A stretch of DNA of 64,000 bases from Clostridia bacterium (GTDB lineage: Bacteria; Bacillota; Clostridia; Lachnospirales; Lachnospiraceae), in NCBI GenBank assembly GCA_910576205.1, contig CAJTHL010000017.1, positions 30,702 to 94,701 of the forward strand. The letters run 5' to 3'. The notes under the pieces are model-generated. The model was given only the letters and a program-made list of their open reading frames with translations, had not been told where the DNA came from and searched no databases. Shown here one piece after another: positions 40,950-51,112 of this stretch (the first letter of the stretch is position 1; the number at the start of each line of letters is the position of its first letter). Position numbers and translations under genes: made by a program.

Positions 40950-41848
40950 CCTGCGTTTTCCCTCCCCTCTTTGCGAAAACCTCTGAAATAGATAAATACA
41001 GACGCCAGCGCCCCCACAACCATCACGCAGAGGGCCATAACGCTTCCCCTTCCAAAATCATTTCCCCTGAAAGAGGTAATGTACATATACCCCATGGGCA
41101 CCAGATTTACATTTCCGGGGCCAAAGCTCCCAGAGGTAATCACATAGAACACGTCAAATACCTTCATAGCGTTTGACAAAACCAGAATCATGCAGACCGC
41201 GATAATCTCCTTCATCATAGGAATCGTGATGCCAAAAATCCGGTGCCAGCCGTTTGCCCCGTCAATAGCCGCCGCCTCATACATTTCCGTGGGGATTCCC
41301 AGGATTCCCGCCAGAAGGATTACAAAGGGCATTCCCACCTGGAGCCAGACATTGATAAGGGCAATCACGGTAAAGCAGATGGCCGGGTCTGTCAGCCAGG
41401 AGCGGGTGAGGCTCTCCATCCCAAAAGCCGTCAAGAGCATATTCAGCATACCGTCGTTGGTGGAAAGAATCATCTTCCACATAAGGGAGACCGCTGTCAC
41501 AGACAATACGGCGGGCAGAAAAAACACCAGTTTAAAAAACCGGGCTCCCTTAAGCTTTAGGGAAACCAGATAGGCCAGGGTAAATCCCAATACCATCTGC
41601 AGGATTACATTCAGGACCACAAAATAAATCAGTCTCCCAAAGCTCTCCCAGAAATTGTGATCCGAGAATACCCGCACATAATTCCGAAGCCCTACAAAGC
41701 CCGAGCTGCTTCCGCCAATCCCCTTCCATTTAAAAAAGGACATGGCGAAGGTTTCTGCCACCGGGCCGATCATGAAAAACAGATAGAACAGCAGAGCCGG
41801 GAGAATAAAGGCAAATGCCAGCGTTTTATTTTTCTTAAAATCAATCAA
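40946..41848 (-). CDS. Carbohydrate ABC transporter permease (MalF type)
   Basis: A 300-residue permease. FAFILPALLFYLFFMIGPV begins it, and EMYEAAAIDGANGWHRIFGITIPMM is the EAA loop (key residues EAAAIDGA). TTG at 41848 is chosen because GGAGGTAGAGGA is upstream; the open frame extends beyond it without a site. Functions with the downstream MalG-type permease and upstream binding protein. Confidence 0.93.
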   Translation of the reverse strand: MIDFKKNKTLAFAFILPALLFYLFFMIGPVAETFAMSFFKWKGIGGSSSGFVGLRNYVRVFSDHNFWESFGRLIYFVVLNVILQMVLGFTLAYLVSLKLKGARFFKLVFFLPAVLSVTAVSLMWKMILSTNDGMLNMLLTAFGMESLTRSWLTDPAICFTVIALINVWLQVGMPFVILLAGILGIPTEMYEAAAIDGANGWHRIFGITIPMMKEIIAVCMILVLSNAMKVFDVFYVITSGSFGPGNVNLVPMGYMYITSFRGNDFGRGSVMALCVMVVGALASVFIYFRGFRKEGRENAG

Positions 41849-41928
41849 TCCTCTACCTCCGTCATAAGCAAAGAGGCCGCTGCGCCAGGGAATACTTTCC
41901 ACCGGTGCTGGCAGCCTCTCCTGGAATC

Positions 41929-43314
41929 CTATTCGCTATACAGCTCTATCTCGGCGTCCATCTCCTCTCCCGCCTGCTGGGGGGTAAGCTGGCCGTTTAC
42001 CAGAGCTGTGGCCACATCCCTGGACTTGGTCAGCAGGGTAGCCACCGGGTCATAGTGCGTAACGTCGATGGTTACCGCGTCCGCATCGTTTACAACACTG
42101 ATAAAGGCGTCTGTGAGACGGTTTACTTTTTCCGGGTCAATGGTGATATCCTTGTTTGTTGTAATGGTATTGGAGGTGGCGATAAGGGACTGTCCCTCTG
42201 CCCCGCAGATGGCCTTGCACAGTCTCCAGGAAGCCTCGATCTGCTCCTCCGTAGCGTTTGTGGCAATGCCAAGGGCAATATCGCCTCCGGCAAAATTGTT
42301 GGCCGCATACTGCTCATACCCTTTAATTACCGGCATGGAAAATACCTCAATATTGTCTCCCACCTCGCTGTCCGCGCCGGTATAATTTTCCACATATCCA
42401 GACAGGCTGAAGGTCATAGCCGCTTTTCCGGTCTGGACCATGGCCATTTCCTGGGAGGAATCCACAGAGGCCGGCTCGGGCCCAAAGGCATCCATATCCA
42501 CCAGCTCCTTAATCATTTCCCAGGGCTTTACCGCCTCCGGATCCGAGTATTTCATAGTGCGGTCAGCCAGCTTTTTAGCCCCCTCTATGCCGTTTAAGCG
42601 GTAGAATAAGGCTGAGTAGAGATGCTCTACACGCCAGCCCTCCTTGGCTCCGATAGCCCAGGGAATCACATCGATGGCTTTCAGTTTTTCAACTGCTATC
42701 AGAAGCTCGTCCCAGGTCTCCGGCGCTTTTTCGATACCGGCCTCCTCAAAGAGCGCCTTGTTATAATAGAACGCGGCGGATACATTTGTACACGGAACGC
42801 CCCAGATTCCCTCCATGCCCTCATAGGTATTGTTGCTTCCATAGAGAGCCACCTCCGGGAACTGCGCCTTAAATTCGGGATCCGCATCCATAAGCTCTGT
42901 AATGTCCAGCACCTTGCCCGACTGGACAGCCTCAATCATCTCGGAGCCGCCCCAGTGCATAAATACATTGGCCAGGGTATCGGAGGCAATCTCTGAAACC
43001 AGCTTTTCATGGTACTGTGCGCTTGACTGCACCTCAAATTCCACCTTAATATCCGGGTTGTCCTTTTCAAACTGTTCCAGGATCTGCATCACAGGCTCAT
43101 AGGCGGGCTCTGCCACACTCCAGGTGCTGTAAAACCGGATAGTCACCTGTTTTTTGTCTCCCGCGCCTTCATTTTCAGCCGTTTCCCCGGATTGTGACGC
43201 ATTTCCCTCTCCTTCACCGCTGCCTCCCTTACTGCCGCAGCCGCCTAAGCCCGATACAAGCAAGGTTCCCGCCAGACCCATACATAATAGCTTCTTTAAA
43301 AAGTTACGCTTCAT
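41929..43314 (-). CDS. Extracellular sugar-binding lipoprotein
   Basis: A 461-residue solute-binding protein of family 1. MKRNFLKKLLCMGLAG...LGGCGSKGG has a signal peptide and lipobox. VTIRFYSTWSVAEP, EQFEKDNPDIKVEFEVQ and TWDELLIAVEKLKA match the family. Start at 43314 because GGGAGG is six bases upstream; an ATG two codons earlier is adjacent to the site. First gene of the ABC operon, divergent from the two-component genes. Confidence 0.95.
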   Translation of the reverse strand: MKRNFLKKLLCMGLAGTLLVSGLGGCGSKGGSGEGEGNASQSGETAENEGAGDKKQVTIRFYSTWSVAEPAYEPVMQILEQFEKDNPDIKVEFEVQSSAQYHEKLVSEIASDTLANVFMHWGGSEMIEAVQSGKVLDITELMDADPEFKAQFPEVALYGSNNTYEGMEGIWGVPCTNVSAAFYYNKALFEEAGIEKAPETWDELLIAVEKLKAIDVIPWAIGAKEGWRVEHLYSALFYRLNGIEGAKKLADRTMKYSDPEAVKPWEMIKELVDMDAFGPEPASVDSSQEMAMVQTGKAAMTFSLSGYVENYTGADSEVGDNIEVFSMPVIKGYEQYAANNFAGGDIALGIATNATEEQIEASWRLCKAICGAEGQSLIATSNTITTNKDITIDPEKVNRLTDAFISVVNDADAVTIDVTHYDPVATLLTKSRDVATALVNGQLTPQQAGEEMDAEIELYSE

Positions 43315-43485
43315 ATTCATCCTCCCTTATCCAAATATTTGTTTTCTGTTGACAAATTTAGTATACAAAATTATCTATTTGTAATTAAAGAGACAAAATT
43401 CTGATTTCTATGGTAAAATTCCGGACTTATCTTTCACTATTGCATTTGGCTTGAATTTCATATTTTGCGATGCTATGCTCTATTG

Positions 43486-43491
43486 TATAAT
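43486..43491 (+). promoter_or_regulatory. Probable -10 element for the YesM/YesN operon
   Basis: A consensus TATAAT 33 bases before the ATG at 43524. The -35 region (TTGCGA, 15-base spacer) is weak. The 209-base divergent interval between this operon and the binding-protein gene presumably holds the regulator's binding sites, but I see no clear repeat. Confidence 0.4.
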
Positions 43492-43523
43492 TTAGAAATA
43501 AACACACTTGAGGTACCACTGCC

Positions 43524-45143
43524 ATGCTGCGAACATTTAAAAATCAGCTTACCGCCTTTACATTCAGTATTATTTTGCTTATATCCCTTATATTTGCGTT
43601 ATTATGCTACACATTTATATACAAGAATATTTTATCTGTTGCAATCTCCTATAATAATCAGCTTTCCAACCAGCTCTGCGAAAACATCGAGCTCTTTCTG
43701 GACGGCATTAGGGACGCCACGGAATCCCTGTCCAGGACTTCCGCGCTGCGTTTTTATGGCAGCAATTTCATAACCCCGGATATTGTGCCCACCCGGGACG
43801 AAATAAAAGCAGATTTGTGGAATACCATCGAAAATCAAGGGAGCATCGACGATATCTCCGTCGTATACAACCAGGAAAAAATGATTTCCCTTTACAACAT
43901 GTACGGCGAGGAAGATCTGCTGGGCCTTACAGAGGCTTACGATCAGAACCAGGCCCTTTTGACGCCCCAGTTTATCCCGGTCATCCACTACAACAAAAAC
44001 GGGCATCCCGCTCTGTCCTGCATCAAGCTTACGAACAGCTCGGATTCCCCCTGCTATATCATCAGCTCCGTTACCATCGATGAAGTATTCCATCTCATGC
44101 AGAATATTGACCTGGGAAAGGGAAGCGGCGCGTGCCTGGTGGATTCCAGCGGTTCTGTCCAGTATTCCACTGTGACGGACGATCAGTTTCAAAAGGACAT
44201 GAATACCTTGATTAAGGAGAAAAATTTTGCCCTCAGCACAAGCTTTGTCTCCTCCCTCAACAGCCAGGACTATATCATATCCGTTTACCCGCTCTCTGAC
44301 TCAAGGCTCAGCACTGTAGTCTACATCCCCTTAAGCAATGTAACCAAGGGGCTGTTTCCCCTGCTCCTCTCCATGCTGGGCTCCATCCTGCTGATGATGG
44401 TTATCTTCAGCTTTATCAGCCTCCAGGTATCCAACCGTCTGGCGGCGCCCATTATCACCCTGACCGAATCCAAGAGAAAGGCGGAACTAAGCGCCCTGCA
44501 ATCCCAGATTAACCCGCATTTTCTCTACAACACTCTGGACTCCATCAACGCCCTGGCCGTCTTAAGCGACAGCCGGGAAATCTCGGAGATGATTACATCC
44601 CTGGGGAAACTTCTGCGACTGTCCATTGACACTACCAGCGAATATCTGACTCTCCAGGATGAGTTTAACCATGTAAAGGCTTACATTGCCATCCAGAAAA
44701 TACGCTATGAGGATTCCTTTTCCGTGGATTTCTCCATGGACCGGTCCATTGCGGATTTTCCCATTATCCGCCTTATCTTACAGCCTCTTGTGGAAAACTG
44801 TATTTATCATGGATTGGAACCCCTGGAAGCTGAGGGCCATATCCTGATATCCGCAAAGGATTTTTCTGATTTTATAGAAATACAGATCCAGGACAACGGC
44901 AAGGGCGTGGATATCCACACAGAAGCGGTTATCCGGCAGAATTTATTGCAGCGAAAGCACCCCTGCACCAAGGGCTCCGTAGGCATCTACAACGTCAATG
45001 AACGGCTTCACCTCTATTATGGCCGGGAAACCTTTATGACCTTTGAGAGTGTCCTGGATAAGGGCACCACCGTAACTCTTCATATTCCGAAAAAGGATTT
45101 TTCAAAAAAGGAGACTGCGTATGTGGAAAATTATGCTGGTTGA
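43524..45143 (+). CDS. YesM-type sensor histidine kinase
   Basis: A 539-residue membrane kinase. An N-terminal helix (LTAFTFSIILLISLIFALLC), an extracytoplasmic sensor of about 240 residues, a second helix (LLLSMLGSILLMMVIFSFI), then the His_kinase domain: NPHFLYNTLDSINAL carries the phosphorylated His, LVENCIYHGLEP is the N box and IQDNGKGVD the G1 box. Such kinases sense sugars or envelope state and control adjacent ABC operons. The stop overlaps the regulator gene by 23 bases. Confidence 0.94.
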   Translation: MLRTFKNQLTAFTFSIILLISLIFALLCYTFIYKNILSVAISYNNQLSNQLCENIELFLDGIRDATESLSRTSALRFYGSNFITPDIVPTRDEIKADLWNTIENQGSIDDISVVYNQEKMISLYNMYGEEDLLGLTEAYDQNQALLTPQFIPVIHYNKNGHPALSCIKLTNSSDSPCYIISSVTIDEVFHLMQNIDLGKGSGACLVDSSGSVQYSTVTDDQFQKDMNTLIKEKNFALSTSFVSSLNSQDYIISVYPLSDSRLSTVVYIPLSNVTKGLFPLLLSMLGSILLMMVIFSFISLQVSNRLAAPIITLTESKRKAELSALQSQINPHFLYNTLDSINALAVLSDSREISEMITSLGKLLRLSIDTTSEYLTLQDEFNHVKAYIAIQKIRYEDSFSVDFSMDRSIADFPIIRLILQPLVENCIYHGLEPLEAEGHILISAKDFSDFIEIQIQDNGKGVDIHTEAVIRQNLLQRKHPCTKGSVGIYNVNERLHLYYGRETFMTFESVLDKGTTVTLHIPKKDFSKKETAYVENYAG

Positions 45144-46608
45144 GGACGAATCGCTTCTGCGAAAAGCCCTGCGGAAAACAATTTCCGGGAACCCGGATTA
45201 TGACGTCTGCTATGAGGCGGTCAACGGCATTTCCGCTCTGGAATACTTGCAAAGCCACAAGGTAGACATTATTGTCTCAGATATCCGTATGCCTGCCATG
45301 GATGGTCTGGAGTTAATCAAGCGCATTCACGATATGAATATTTCTGTAAAAATCATTGTCTTAAGCGGTTACAGTGATTTCGAATATGCCAGACATATGC
45401 TGAAATACCATGCCTTTTCTTACCTTTTAAAGCCCATTGTCCCGGAGGAGCTCATGGAAACCCTGGGGCTTGCCTGTGAGGAAATCCGGCAGCAGGAGAA
45501 GAAGAAAAGCATTCTGAAATCCCACACTTTCCAGAATTTCCAGAAAGAGGGCTATGTACACTTTACAAACGAACTGCCCTGCAGCCTGCTGCACTCCTCC
45601 AGGCTGACCGCCTGCTGCATGGATTTTGAAGGGACGCCGGAAAAAGAAGACCTGATGCAATGGCAGTTTGAGCTGGAAAGAAGCCTGTATCCCTGTTGCT
45701 GTTTCTGGCTGGACTCCTACCTGTATCTTGTCATAGATTCCTCTTCCCCGGACAGGGACCTGACGGAAACCATTGTTGAGGTGCAGCTTTATTTTGAAAA
45801 TCAGAATATCGCCATCCGCATGGGCGTGGGACTGGATGTCTCCTCCATGATGGAAATCTCCTCCTCCATCAGCCAGGCCAGACAGGCCCTGCACCATTAC
45901 CATCAGCTTCCCCTCCATGAGATCGTGTATTACCAGAGAATTTCCCTCCTGGAGGCAAATGCCGGCTCCTCCTCCTATCCACTCACCGGGGAAAAAAATC
46001 TCCTAAGCGCCGTCATTAGTCTTGATGAAGCCGACCTTCATCCCTACATAGTATCTATTCAGAAGCATCTGGAGCCCCAGGGTACGGAATTGATTTACCA
46101 GAATCTTACGGAGCTGATTTTTGCCTGCAAGCGAGAGCTCTCCCAGTACAACTTTGTAGCCGAGTGGGAAAACCTGTACTACTCTGTGCGGGCAAGGGAC
46201 CCCTGGGAGCTGATTCTTGAAAGACTGGAAAAAATTTTAACCGACTGCCACCTAAGCCTGTTGACAACCAGGGATTCTTCCAGCGCGTCCATGATTATCA
46301 AAGCCCGCCAGTATATCTGCCAGCACGCCACGGAACCCCTCACCCTGGATGAGGTGGCCAGCTACTGTTATCTCAGCAAAAGCCATTTCTGTAAGCTGTT
46401 TAAAAGTGAAACCGGGGAGACCTTCAAATCCTATCTGAATCAGATACGCATTGACCTGGCAAAGGAGCTTCTTAAGACAACCGGCATGAAAAGCTATGAA
46501 GTGGCCGAAGCCATTGGCTTTGACGACGCCAGTTATTTTAATGAGCTCTTTAAGAAGAAGTGGGGGATGACGCCCAATAAATACCGCAAGACAAAGATCA
46601 GTCAGTAA
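45121..46608 (+). CDS. YesN-type AraC-family response regulator
   Basis: A 495-residue regulator. The receiver (LVEDESLLRKALRKTI, phosphoacceptor Asp in IIVSDIRMPAMDG, VLSGYSDFEYA, LLKPIVPEEL) is followed by a long middle region and a C-terminal AraC domain with two HTHs (LTLDEVASYCYLSKSHFCKLF and YEVAEAIGFDDASYFNELFKKKWGMTP). GGAGACTGCGT precedes the ATG inside the kinase gene. It likely activates the divergent binding-protein/permease/GHL6/URO-D operon. Confidence 0.94.
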   Translation: MWKIMLVEDESLLRKALRKTISGNPDYDVCYEAVNGISALEYLQSHKVDIIVSDIRMPAMDGLELIKRIHDMNISVKIIVLSGYSDFEYARHMLKYHAFSYLLKPIVPEELMETLGLACEEIRQQEKKKSILKSHTFQNFQKEGYVHFTNELPCSLLHSSRLTACCMDFEGTPEKEDLMQWQFELERSLYPCCCFWLDSYLYLVIDSSSPDRDLTETIVEVQLYFENQNIAIRMGVGLDVSSMMEISSSISQARQALHHYHQLPLHEIVYYQRISLLEANAGSSSYPLTGEKNLLSAVISLDEADLHPYIVSIQKHLEPQGTELIYQNLTELIFACKRELSQYNFVAEWENLYYSVRARDPWELILERLEKILTDCHLSLLTTRDSSSASMIIKARQYICQHATEPLTLDEVASYCYLSKSHFCKLFKSETGETFKSYLNQIRIDLAKELLKTTGMKSYEVAEAIGFDDASYFNELFKKKWGMTPNKYRKTKISQ

Positions 46609-46619
46609 ATAAGAAAAAC

Positions 46620-46653
46620 GCTTGAAAATCCCGGATTCCGGAAATTTCCAAGC
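46620..46653 (+). terminator. Weak hairpin after the YesN-like gene
   Basis: GCTTGAAAATCCCGG and CCGGAAATTTCCAAGC pair imperfectly, followed by ATTTTAAATTT. Probable but weak terminator. Confidence 0.4.
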
Positions 46654-46691
46654 ATTTTAAATTTCAAGCCGCGCTGGATTTCAGCAGCTCT

Positions 46692-48683
46692 TTAGCAGAT
46701 CTCCGCCCCCGACGGCATATCCTTCTCGGGCGTCATAAGCGCCAGGTTGCCGTCTGCGTCCTCCGCGCAAAGCAGCATGCCCTCCGACTGGATTCCCGCC
46801 AGAGTGGCGGGCTTTAAGTTCACCACTACCATGACCTTTTTGCCCACCATCTCCTCCGGAGTGTAGTGAGCTTTGATGCCGGATACGATCTGCTTCACCT
46901 GGCTGCCAATACGCACCTGGGAACAAAGGAGCTTCCTGGACTTCTTCACCGCCTCGCAGGCGATGATCTCGCCCACCTGGAATTGAAGTCTGGCAAAATC
47001 ATCGTAGGTGATCTCCGCCTTTGGCTCTATGTCTATTACCTGGGCCTCCTCTTGGTTCTGGGCGTCCTCCGGCTGTCCGTCTGTAGCGGACACATTTCCG
47101 GCTTCCTTAGCGGCCTGCATTACCGCCACCTTTTCCAGCACTTCCGTTACATCCAGACGGGCAAAAAGGATTTCCGGCTTCTCCGTCACCTTATTGCCGG
47201 ACTGGTACAGGCCAAACATATTCATCACATCAACGGAGCGCTTCTTTGCCCCAAGCTGCGCCAGAATTTTTCCCGCAGTCTCCGGCATAAAGGGCTCCAG
47301 CAGGCAGGCGCCTATGCTGATGCTCTCCACCAGATTGTAGAGCACGGTAGCCAGACGATCCTTTTTGGCCTCGTCCTTTGCCAGCAGCCAGGGGGTCGTC
47401 TCGTCGATATATTTGTTGCACCGCTTAAAGAGGGCAAAGATCTCCGTCATGGCGTCCGCCACCCGCAGCTCTTCCATTTTGTCCGCTACCTGCTGTACGG
47501 TTCCGATGACAACCTCCCGCAAATCCCTGTCCACAGGGTCTACCACGCCGGTATTGTTCACTACGCCGTCAAAATACTTGTTGGACATGGATACGGTACG
47601 GTTTACAAGATTTCCCAAGGTGTTTGCCAGCTCGGAGTTAATGCGTTCCACCATAAGCTCCCAGGTGATAACGCCGTCATTGTCAAAGGGCATCTCATGA
47701 AGCACAAAATACCGCACGGCATCCACGCCAAACTGCTCCACCATATCGTCCGCATAGAGGACATTTCCCTTAGATTTACTCATTTTGCCGTCTCCCTGGA
47801 GCAGCCATGGATGTCCGAATATCTGCCTGGGCAGGGGCAGGTCAAGAGCCATCAGGAAAATAGGCCAGTAAATGGTATGGAAACGGATAATATCCTTTCC
47901 GATCAAGTGCAGGTCCGCGGGCCAGTTCTTCTTAAACAGGCCGGAGGATTCCCCGTCACACTCATAGCCAATGCCCGTAATGTAGTTGGTCAGCGCGTCC
48001 AGCCACACATAGACCACATGCTTTGGATCGAAATCTACCGGGATTCCCCATTTAAAGGAAGTTCTGGACACACAGAGATCCTGCAGGCCCGGAAGCAGAA
48101 AATTGTTCATCATCTCATTTTTCCTGGACACCGGCTGAATAAATTCCGGATGGGTGTTGATGTGCTCAATCAGCCTGTCGGCATACTTGCTCATCTTGAA
48201 GAAATAGGCCTCCTCTTTGGCAGGCTTCACCTCCCGGCCGCAGTCCGGGCATTTTCCGTCCACAAGCTGGGACTCCGTAAAGAAGGATTCGCAAGGGGTG
48301 CAGTACATACCCTCATAATATCCCTTGTAAATATCCCCCTGATCGTAGAGCTTCTTAAAAATCTTTTGTACCTGCTTCTCATGATCCGTATCCGTGGTAC
48401 GGATAAATTTGTCGTAAGACGTATTCATCAGATCCCAGATCTCCCTAATCTGTTTCGCCACGTCATCCACAAATTCCTTGGGCGTTACGCCGATTGCCCC
48501 GGCCTTTTCCTCCACCTTCTGACCATGCTCGTCCGTTCCCGTCTGGAAAAATACGTCGTATCCCTGGAGCCGCTTAAAACGGGCGATGGCATCCGCCAGC
48601 ACGATCTCATAGGTGTTGCCGATATGGGGCTTTCCCGATGTGTAGGCGATGGCTGTAGTCATGTAAAATTTCTGTTTTTCCAT
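46692..48683 (-). CDS. metG: Methionyl-tRNA synthetase
   Basis: A 663-residue class I synthetase. SGKPHIGNTYEIV is the HIGH motif, KMSKSKGNVL the KMSKS loop, and CTPCESFF...CPDCGREV the zinc knuckle. A C-terminal EMAP-like tRNA-binding domain is fused (FARLQFQVGEIIACE ... GMLLCAEDADG). Length is normal for the fused clostridial form. A T-box leader lies upstream, so it should be induced by uncharged tRNA-Met. AACAGGAGGGTTAAGAA precedes the ATG. Confidence 0.98.
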   Translation of the reverse strand: MEKQKFYMTTAIAYTSGKPHIGNTYEIVLADAIARFKRLQGYDVFFQTGTDEHGQKVEEKAGAIGVTPKEFVDDVAKQIREIWDLMNTSYDKFIRTTDTDHEKQVQKIFKKLYDQGDIYKGYYEGMYCTPCESFFTESQLVDGKCPDCGREVKPAKEEAYFFKMSKYADRLIEHINTHPEFIQPVSRKNEMMNNFLLPGLQDLCVSRTSFKWGIPVDFDPKHVVYVWLDALTNYITGIGYECDGESSGLFKKNWPADLHLIGKDIIRFHTIYWPIFLMALDLPLPRQIFGHPWLLQGDGKMSKSKGNVLYADDMVEQFGVDAVRYFVLHEMPFDNDGVITWELMVERINSELANTLGNLVNRTVSMSNKYFDGVVNNTGVVDPVDRDLREVVIGTVQQVADKMEELRVADAMTEIFALFKRCNKYIDETTPWLLAKDEAKKDRLATVLYNLVESISIGACLLEPFMPETAGKILAQLGAKKRSVDVMNMFGLYQSGNKVTEKPEILFARLDVTEVLEKVAVMQAAKEAGNVSATDGQPEDAQNQEEAQVIDIEPKAEITYDDFARLQFQVGEIIACEAVKKSRKLLCSQVRIGSQVKQIVSGIKAHYTPEEMVGKKVMVVVNLKPATLAGIQSEGMLLCAEDADGNLALMTPEKDMPSGAEIC

Positions 48684-48796
48684 TTCTTAACCCTCCTGTT
48701 AAAGTTTGCATCTTCCCTCCCAGATCCCTGTGTACTGGTAGAATTTCCAGTCACCTTCGTTTTCCGGGCAGATGCTGTTTTCCAGTTCCGTAACAC

Positions 48797-49050
48797 AAAA
48801 AAACCGCCTTCTCTTAGTCAAGAAGACGGGTTTCTCCCGTGTTACCACTTCTGTTTGCCTGTTCCTCACGAAACAGGCCTCTGCGGGTACCTGCATACCC
48901 CACCGCTGTAACAGGCGGTATCCTGTCACGGCTTATCGCTTCCGCGTTCATCCGTGCCGCTCAGAAACCATCTTCAGCCAGCTTCCTTTCTTCCCTCTCA
49001 CCGTACGGGAATTCTCTGTAAAAAATCCGACAGGCCTACTCTTTTCTTCA
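48797..49050 (-). promoter_or_regulatory. T-box riboswitch leader (Met) upstream of metG
   Basis: On the minus strand it runs from AAAAGAGTAGGCCTGTCGG (Stem I base) through AGAG-type loop motifs, GAAGATGG (a likely ATG specifier within TGAAGATGGTTTC), to the T-box AAGTGGTAACACGGGA, and ends with terminator arms AAACCCGTCTTCTT and AAGAGAAGGCGGTTT followed by a T run at 48803-48797. About 110 bases separate it from metG. The specifier match to Met agrees with the downstream gene. Confidence 0.9.
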
Positions 49051-49184
49051 ATGCGTTTACGTTAATGATAAAAAAAGACTATCACAGGAAATGTGCTTTG
49101 TCAAGGCGGGATGTCCCAATATTTAACATATCTGTCCATTCTCCCTCATAAAATACAGTAACAACTCCTAAAGCAGGTTCCAAC

Positions 49185-51098
49185 ATGTTTGTATCTCCTC
49201 TCGAAGCGGCCCGCCGCATTGCAAAAAACAAGAAATGGCTTCTCACAGGTTGTCTCCTGACAGCCTGCTGTTTTGTTTTGGGCATCCTGGCCCACCAGGC
49301 CTGTACCTATCTGTCCAGCCCGGCACAAGCGCAGCTTATTGAGAAACAGGAAAACAGGGCTTTCACAGAATTTACCCGGGAAATCTTTGTCTCGGAGGTT
49401 TCCGCAAACACGCTGACTCTCCACTACACACTCCAGAATCCTACTGCCTACGGCATCGCGGAGCCTGCCGTCACCCTGGGAAATTATACGCCGGGAAGCG
49501 CCAAAGGAGATGTTTCCACCCTGGAAAACACCTTATCCCAGCTTCACGCCTTTTCCTATGAGGACTTAAGCGCAGAGAACCGGCTGACCTATGACATTCT
49601 GGACGCCCAGCTAAACGCCCGCATAAAAGCCGCCCCCTACGGGCTCTATGAGGAAATCCTAAGCCCCACTACAGGCACCCAGGCGCAGCTTCCCGTGCTT
49701 CTGGCAGAATATCCCTTCCAGACCCTGGAGGACGTAGATATTTATCTGGAGCTTCTCGCACAGCTTCCCGCCTACTATGAGAGCCTGCTTGTATTTGAGC
49801 AGGAGAAATCCCAGGCCGGGCTTTTTATGTGGGAAACTACAGCGGACGCCGTAATCGCCCAGTGTGAATCCTTCATTGAAAACCCGGAAGAAAATTTCCT
49901 TATTACCACCTTTGAGGAGCGTATCCAGTCCCTGCCCTTCTCCTCCGTGCAGCAAAAGCTCTCCTACCTGGAATCCAACAAAAACTGCGTAATGCAGAAT
50001 GTAATCCCTGCGTACCGGCTACTTATAGACGGACTGACAGAGCTTAAAGGCACCGGGCAGAATTCCCAGGGTCTTTGCTATTACAAACATGGAAAAGAGT
50101 ACTACGAGTCTCTGATTGCATGCACCATCGGCTCCTCCCGGAGCGTTCCGGATATCCAGGTTCTTCTGGAAAAGCGCATGCATGCAGATATCCAGACCAT
50201 CAGTCAGATCCTAAGCGAAAATCCCGGGCTTCTCCAGGAGGCGGCCGCTACGAAGGTGGTTTTGGAGCCGCAAAAAAGCGCAGCCACCACGGGAAGCAGC
50301 CTCTCCGGGAGCGATAACACATTTCTCAGCACCCCTGTACAAATGCTGGAAACACTGGAGGAGAAAATCCTGGAAGATTTTCCCCCGGTACCCGACACGG
50401 ACTACCACGTCAAGCAGGTACATGCATCCCTGGAGAAATATTTAAGCCCGGCCTTTTATCTGACGCCTCCCATTGACGCTGCCGACAGCCACACCATCTA
50501 TATCAACAAGGCCTCCGGCTACGATACCCTGTCCCTCTTTACCACGCTGGCTCATGAGGGCTATCCGGGACATCTCTACCAGTCCCTCTATGAAACTGCC
50601 TGTGAGCCCGACCCGGTCCGCTCACTCCTCTATTTTGGAGGCTATACAGAGGGCTGGGCTACCTATGCGGAACGGCTGTCCTACTCCTATTCGGGCCTTG
50701 ACAAAGACCTGGCCCTGCTTCTGGCCGCCAACAATTCTGTCTCTCTGGGTATTTACGCCCGTGCGGACATTGGCATCCACTATAACGGATGGTCTTTAGA
50801 AGAGACGAAAGCTTTTCTGGAAAAATTTGGTATCAATTCCGACGCTATTGCGGAAAATATTTTCCAGGCCATACGGGAAACTCCCGGAAATTATCTGAAA
50901 TATTATCTGGGATATGTGGAAATTGAACAACTTAAAGAAACGGCCCAGGCTGCTTTGACAGACCGCTTCCAGTTAAAAGAATTTCACCGGTTCCTTCTCT
51001 CCACCGGCCCTGCGCCCTTCTCCGTGTTGGAAGAGTATATGCAGCCCTGGATAGAAGAACAGCACGAGTTACCGGATTCCTCACAGACGGAGCCCTAA
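49185..51098 (+). CDS. Membrane-anchored DUF885 metallopeptidase-like protein
   Basis: A 637-residue protein with an N-terminal helix (WLLTGCLLTACCFVLGILA) and a large extracytoplasmic DUF885 domain. LAHEGYPGHLYQS contains the HE..GH zinc motif and GGYTEGWATYAERL the conserved second ligand region. Characterised DUF885 relatives are scarce; carboxypeptidase-like activity is inferred. A Ser/Thr insertion at about 365-380 (SAATTGSSLSGSD) interrupts the domain. Transcribed away from metG. Confidence 0.87.
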   Translation: MFVSPLEAARRIAKNKKWLLTGCLLTACCFVLGILAHQACTYLSSPAQAQLIEKQENRAFTEFTREIFVSEVSANTLTLHYTLQNPTAYGIAEPAVTLGNYTPGSAKGDVSTLENTLSQLHAFSYEDLSAENRLTYDILDAQLNARIKAAPYGLYEEILSPTTGTQAQLPVLLAEYPFQTLEDVDIYLELLAQLPAYYESLLVFEQEKSQAGLFMWETTADAVIAQCESFIENPEENFLITTFEERIQSLPFSSVQQKLSYLESNKNCVMQNVIPAYRLLIDGLTELKGTGQNSQGLCYYKHGKEYYESLIACTIGSSRSVPDIQVLLEKRMHADIQTISQILSENPGLLQEAAATKVVLEPQKSAATTGSSLSGSDNTFLSTPVQMLETLEEKILEDFPPVPDTDYHVKQVHASLEKYLSPAFYLTPPIDAADSHTIYINKASGYDTLSLFTTLAHEGYPGHLYQSLYETACEPDPVRSLLYFGGYTEGWATYAERLSYSYSGLDKDLALLLAANNSVSLGIYARADIGIHYNGWSLEETKAFLEKFGINSDAIAENIFQAIRETPGNYLKYYLGYVEIEQLKETAQAALTDRFQLKEFHRFLLSTGPAPFSVLEEYMQPWIEEQHELPDSSQTEP

Positions 51099-51112
51099 AG
51101 CAGATGTTTCCC

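Noticed and set aside
46866..48911. A 681-codon open frame on the plus strand antisense to metG
   Set aside because: It mirrors the conserved metG gene, has no recognisable domains, and is explained by codon bias of the real gene.
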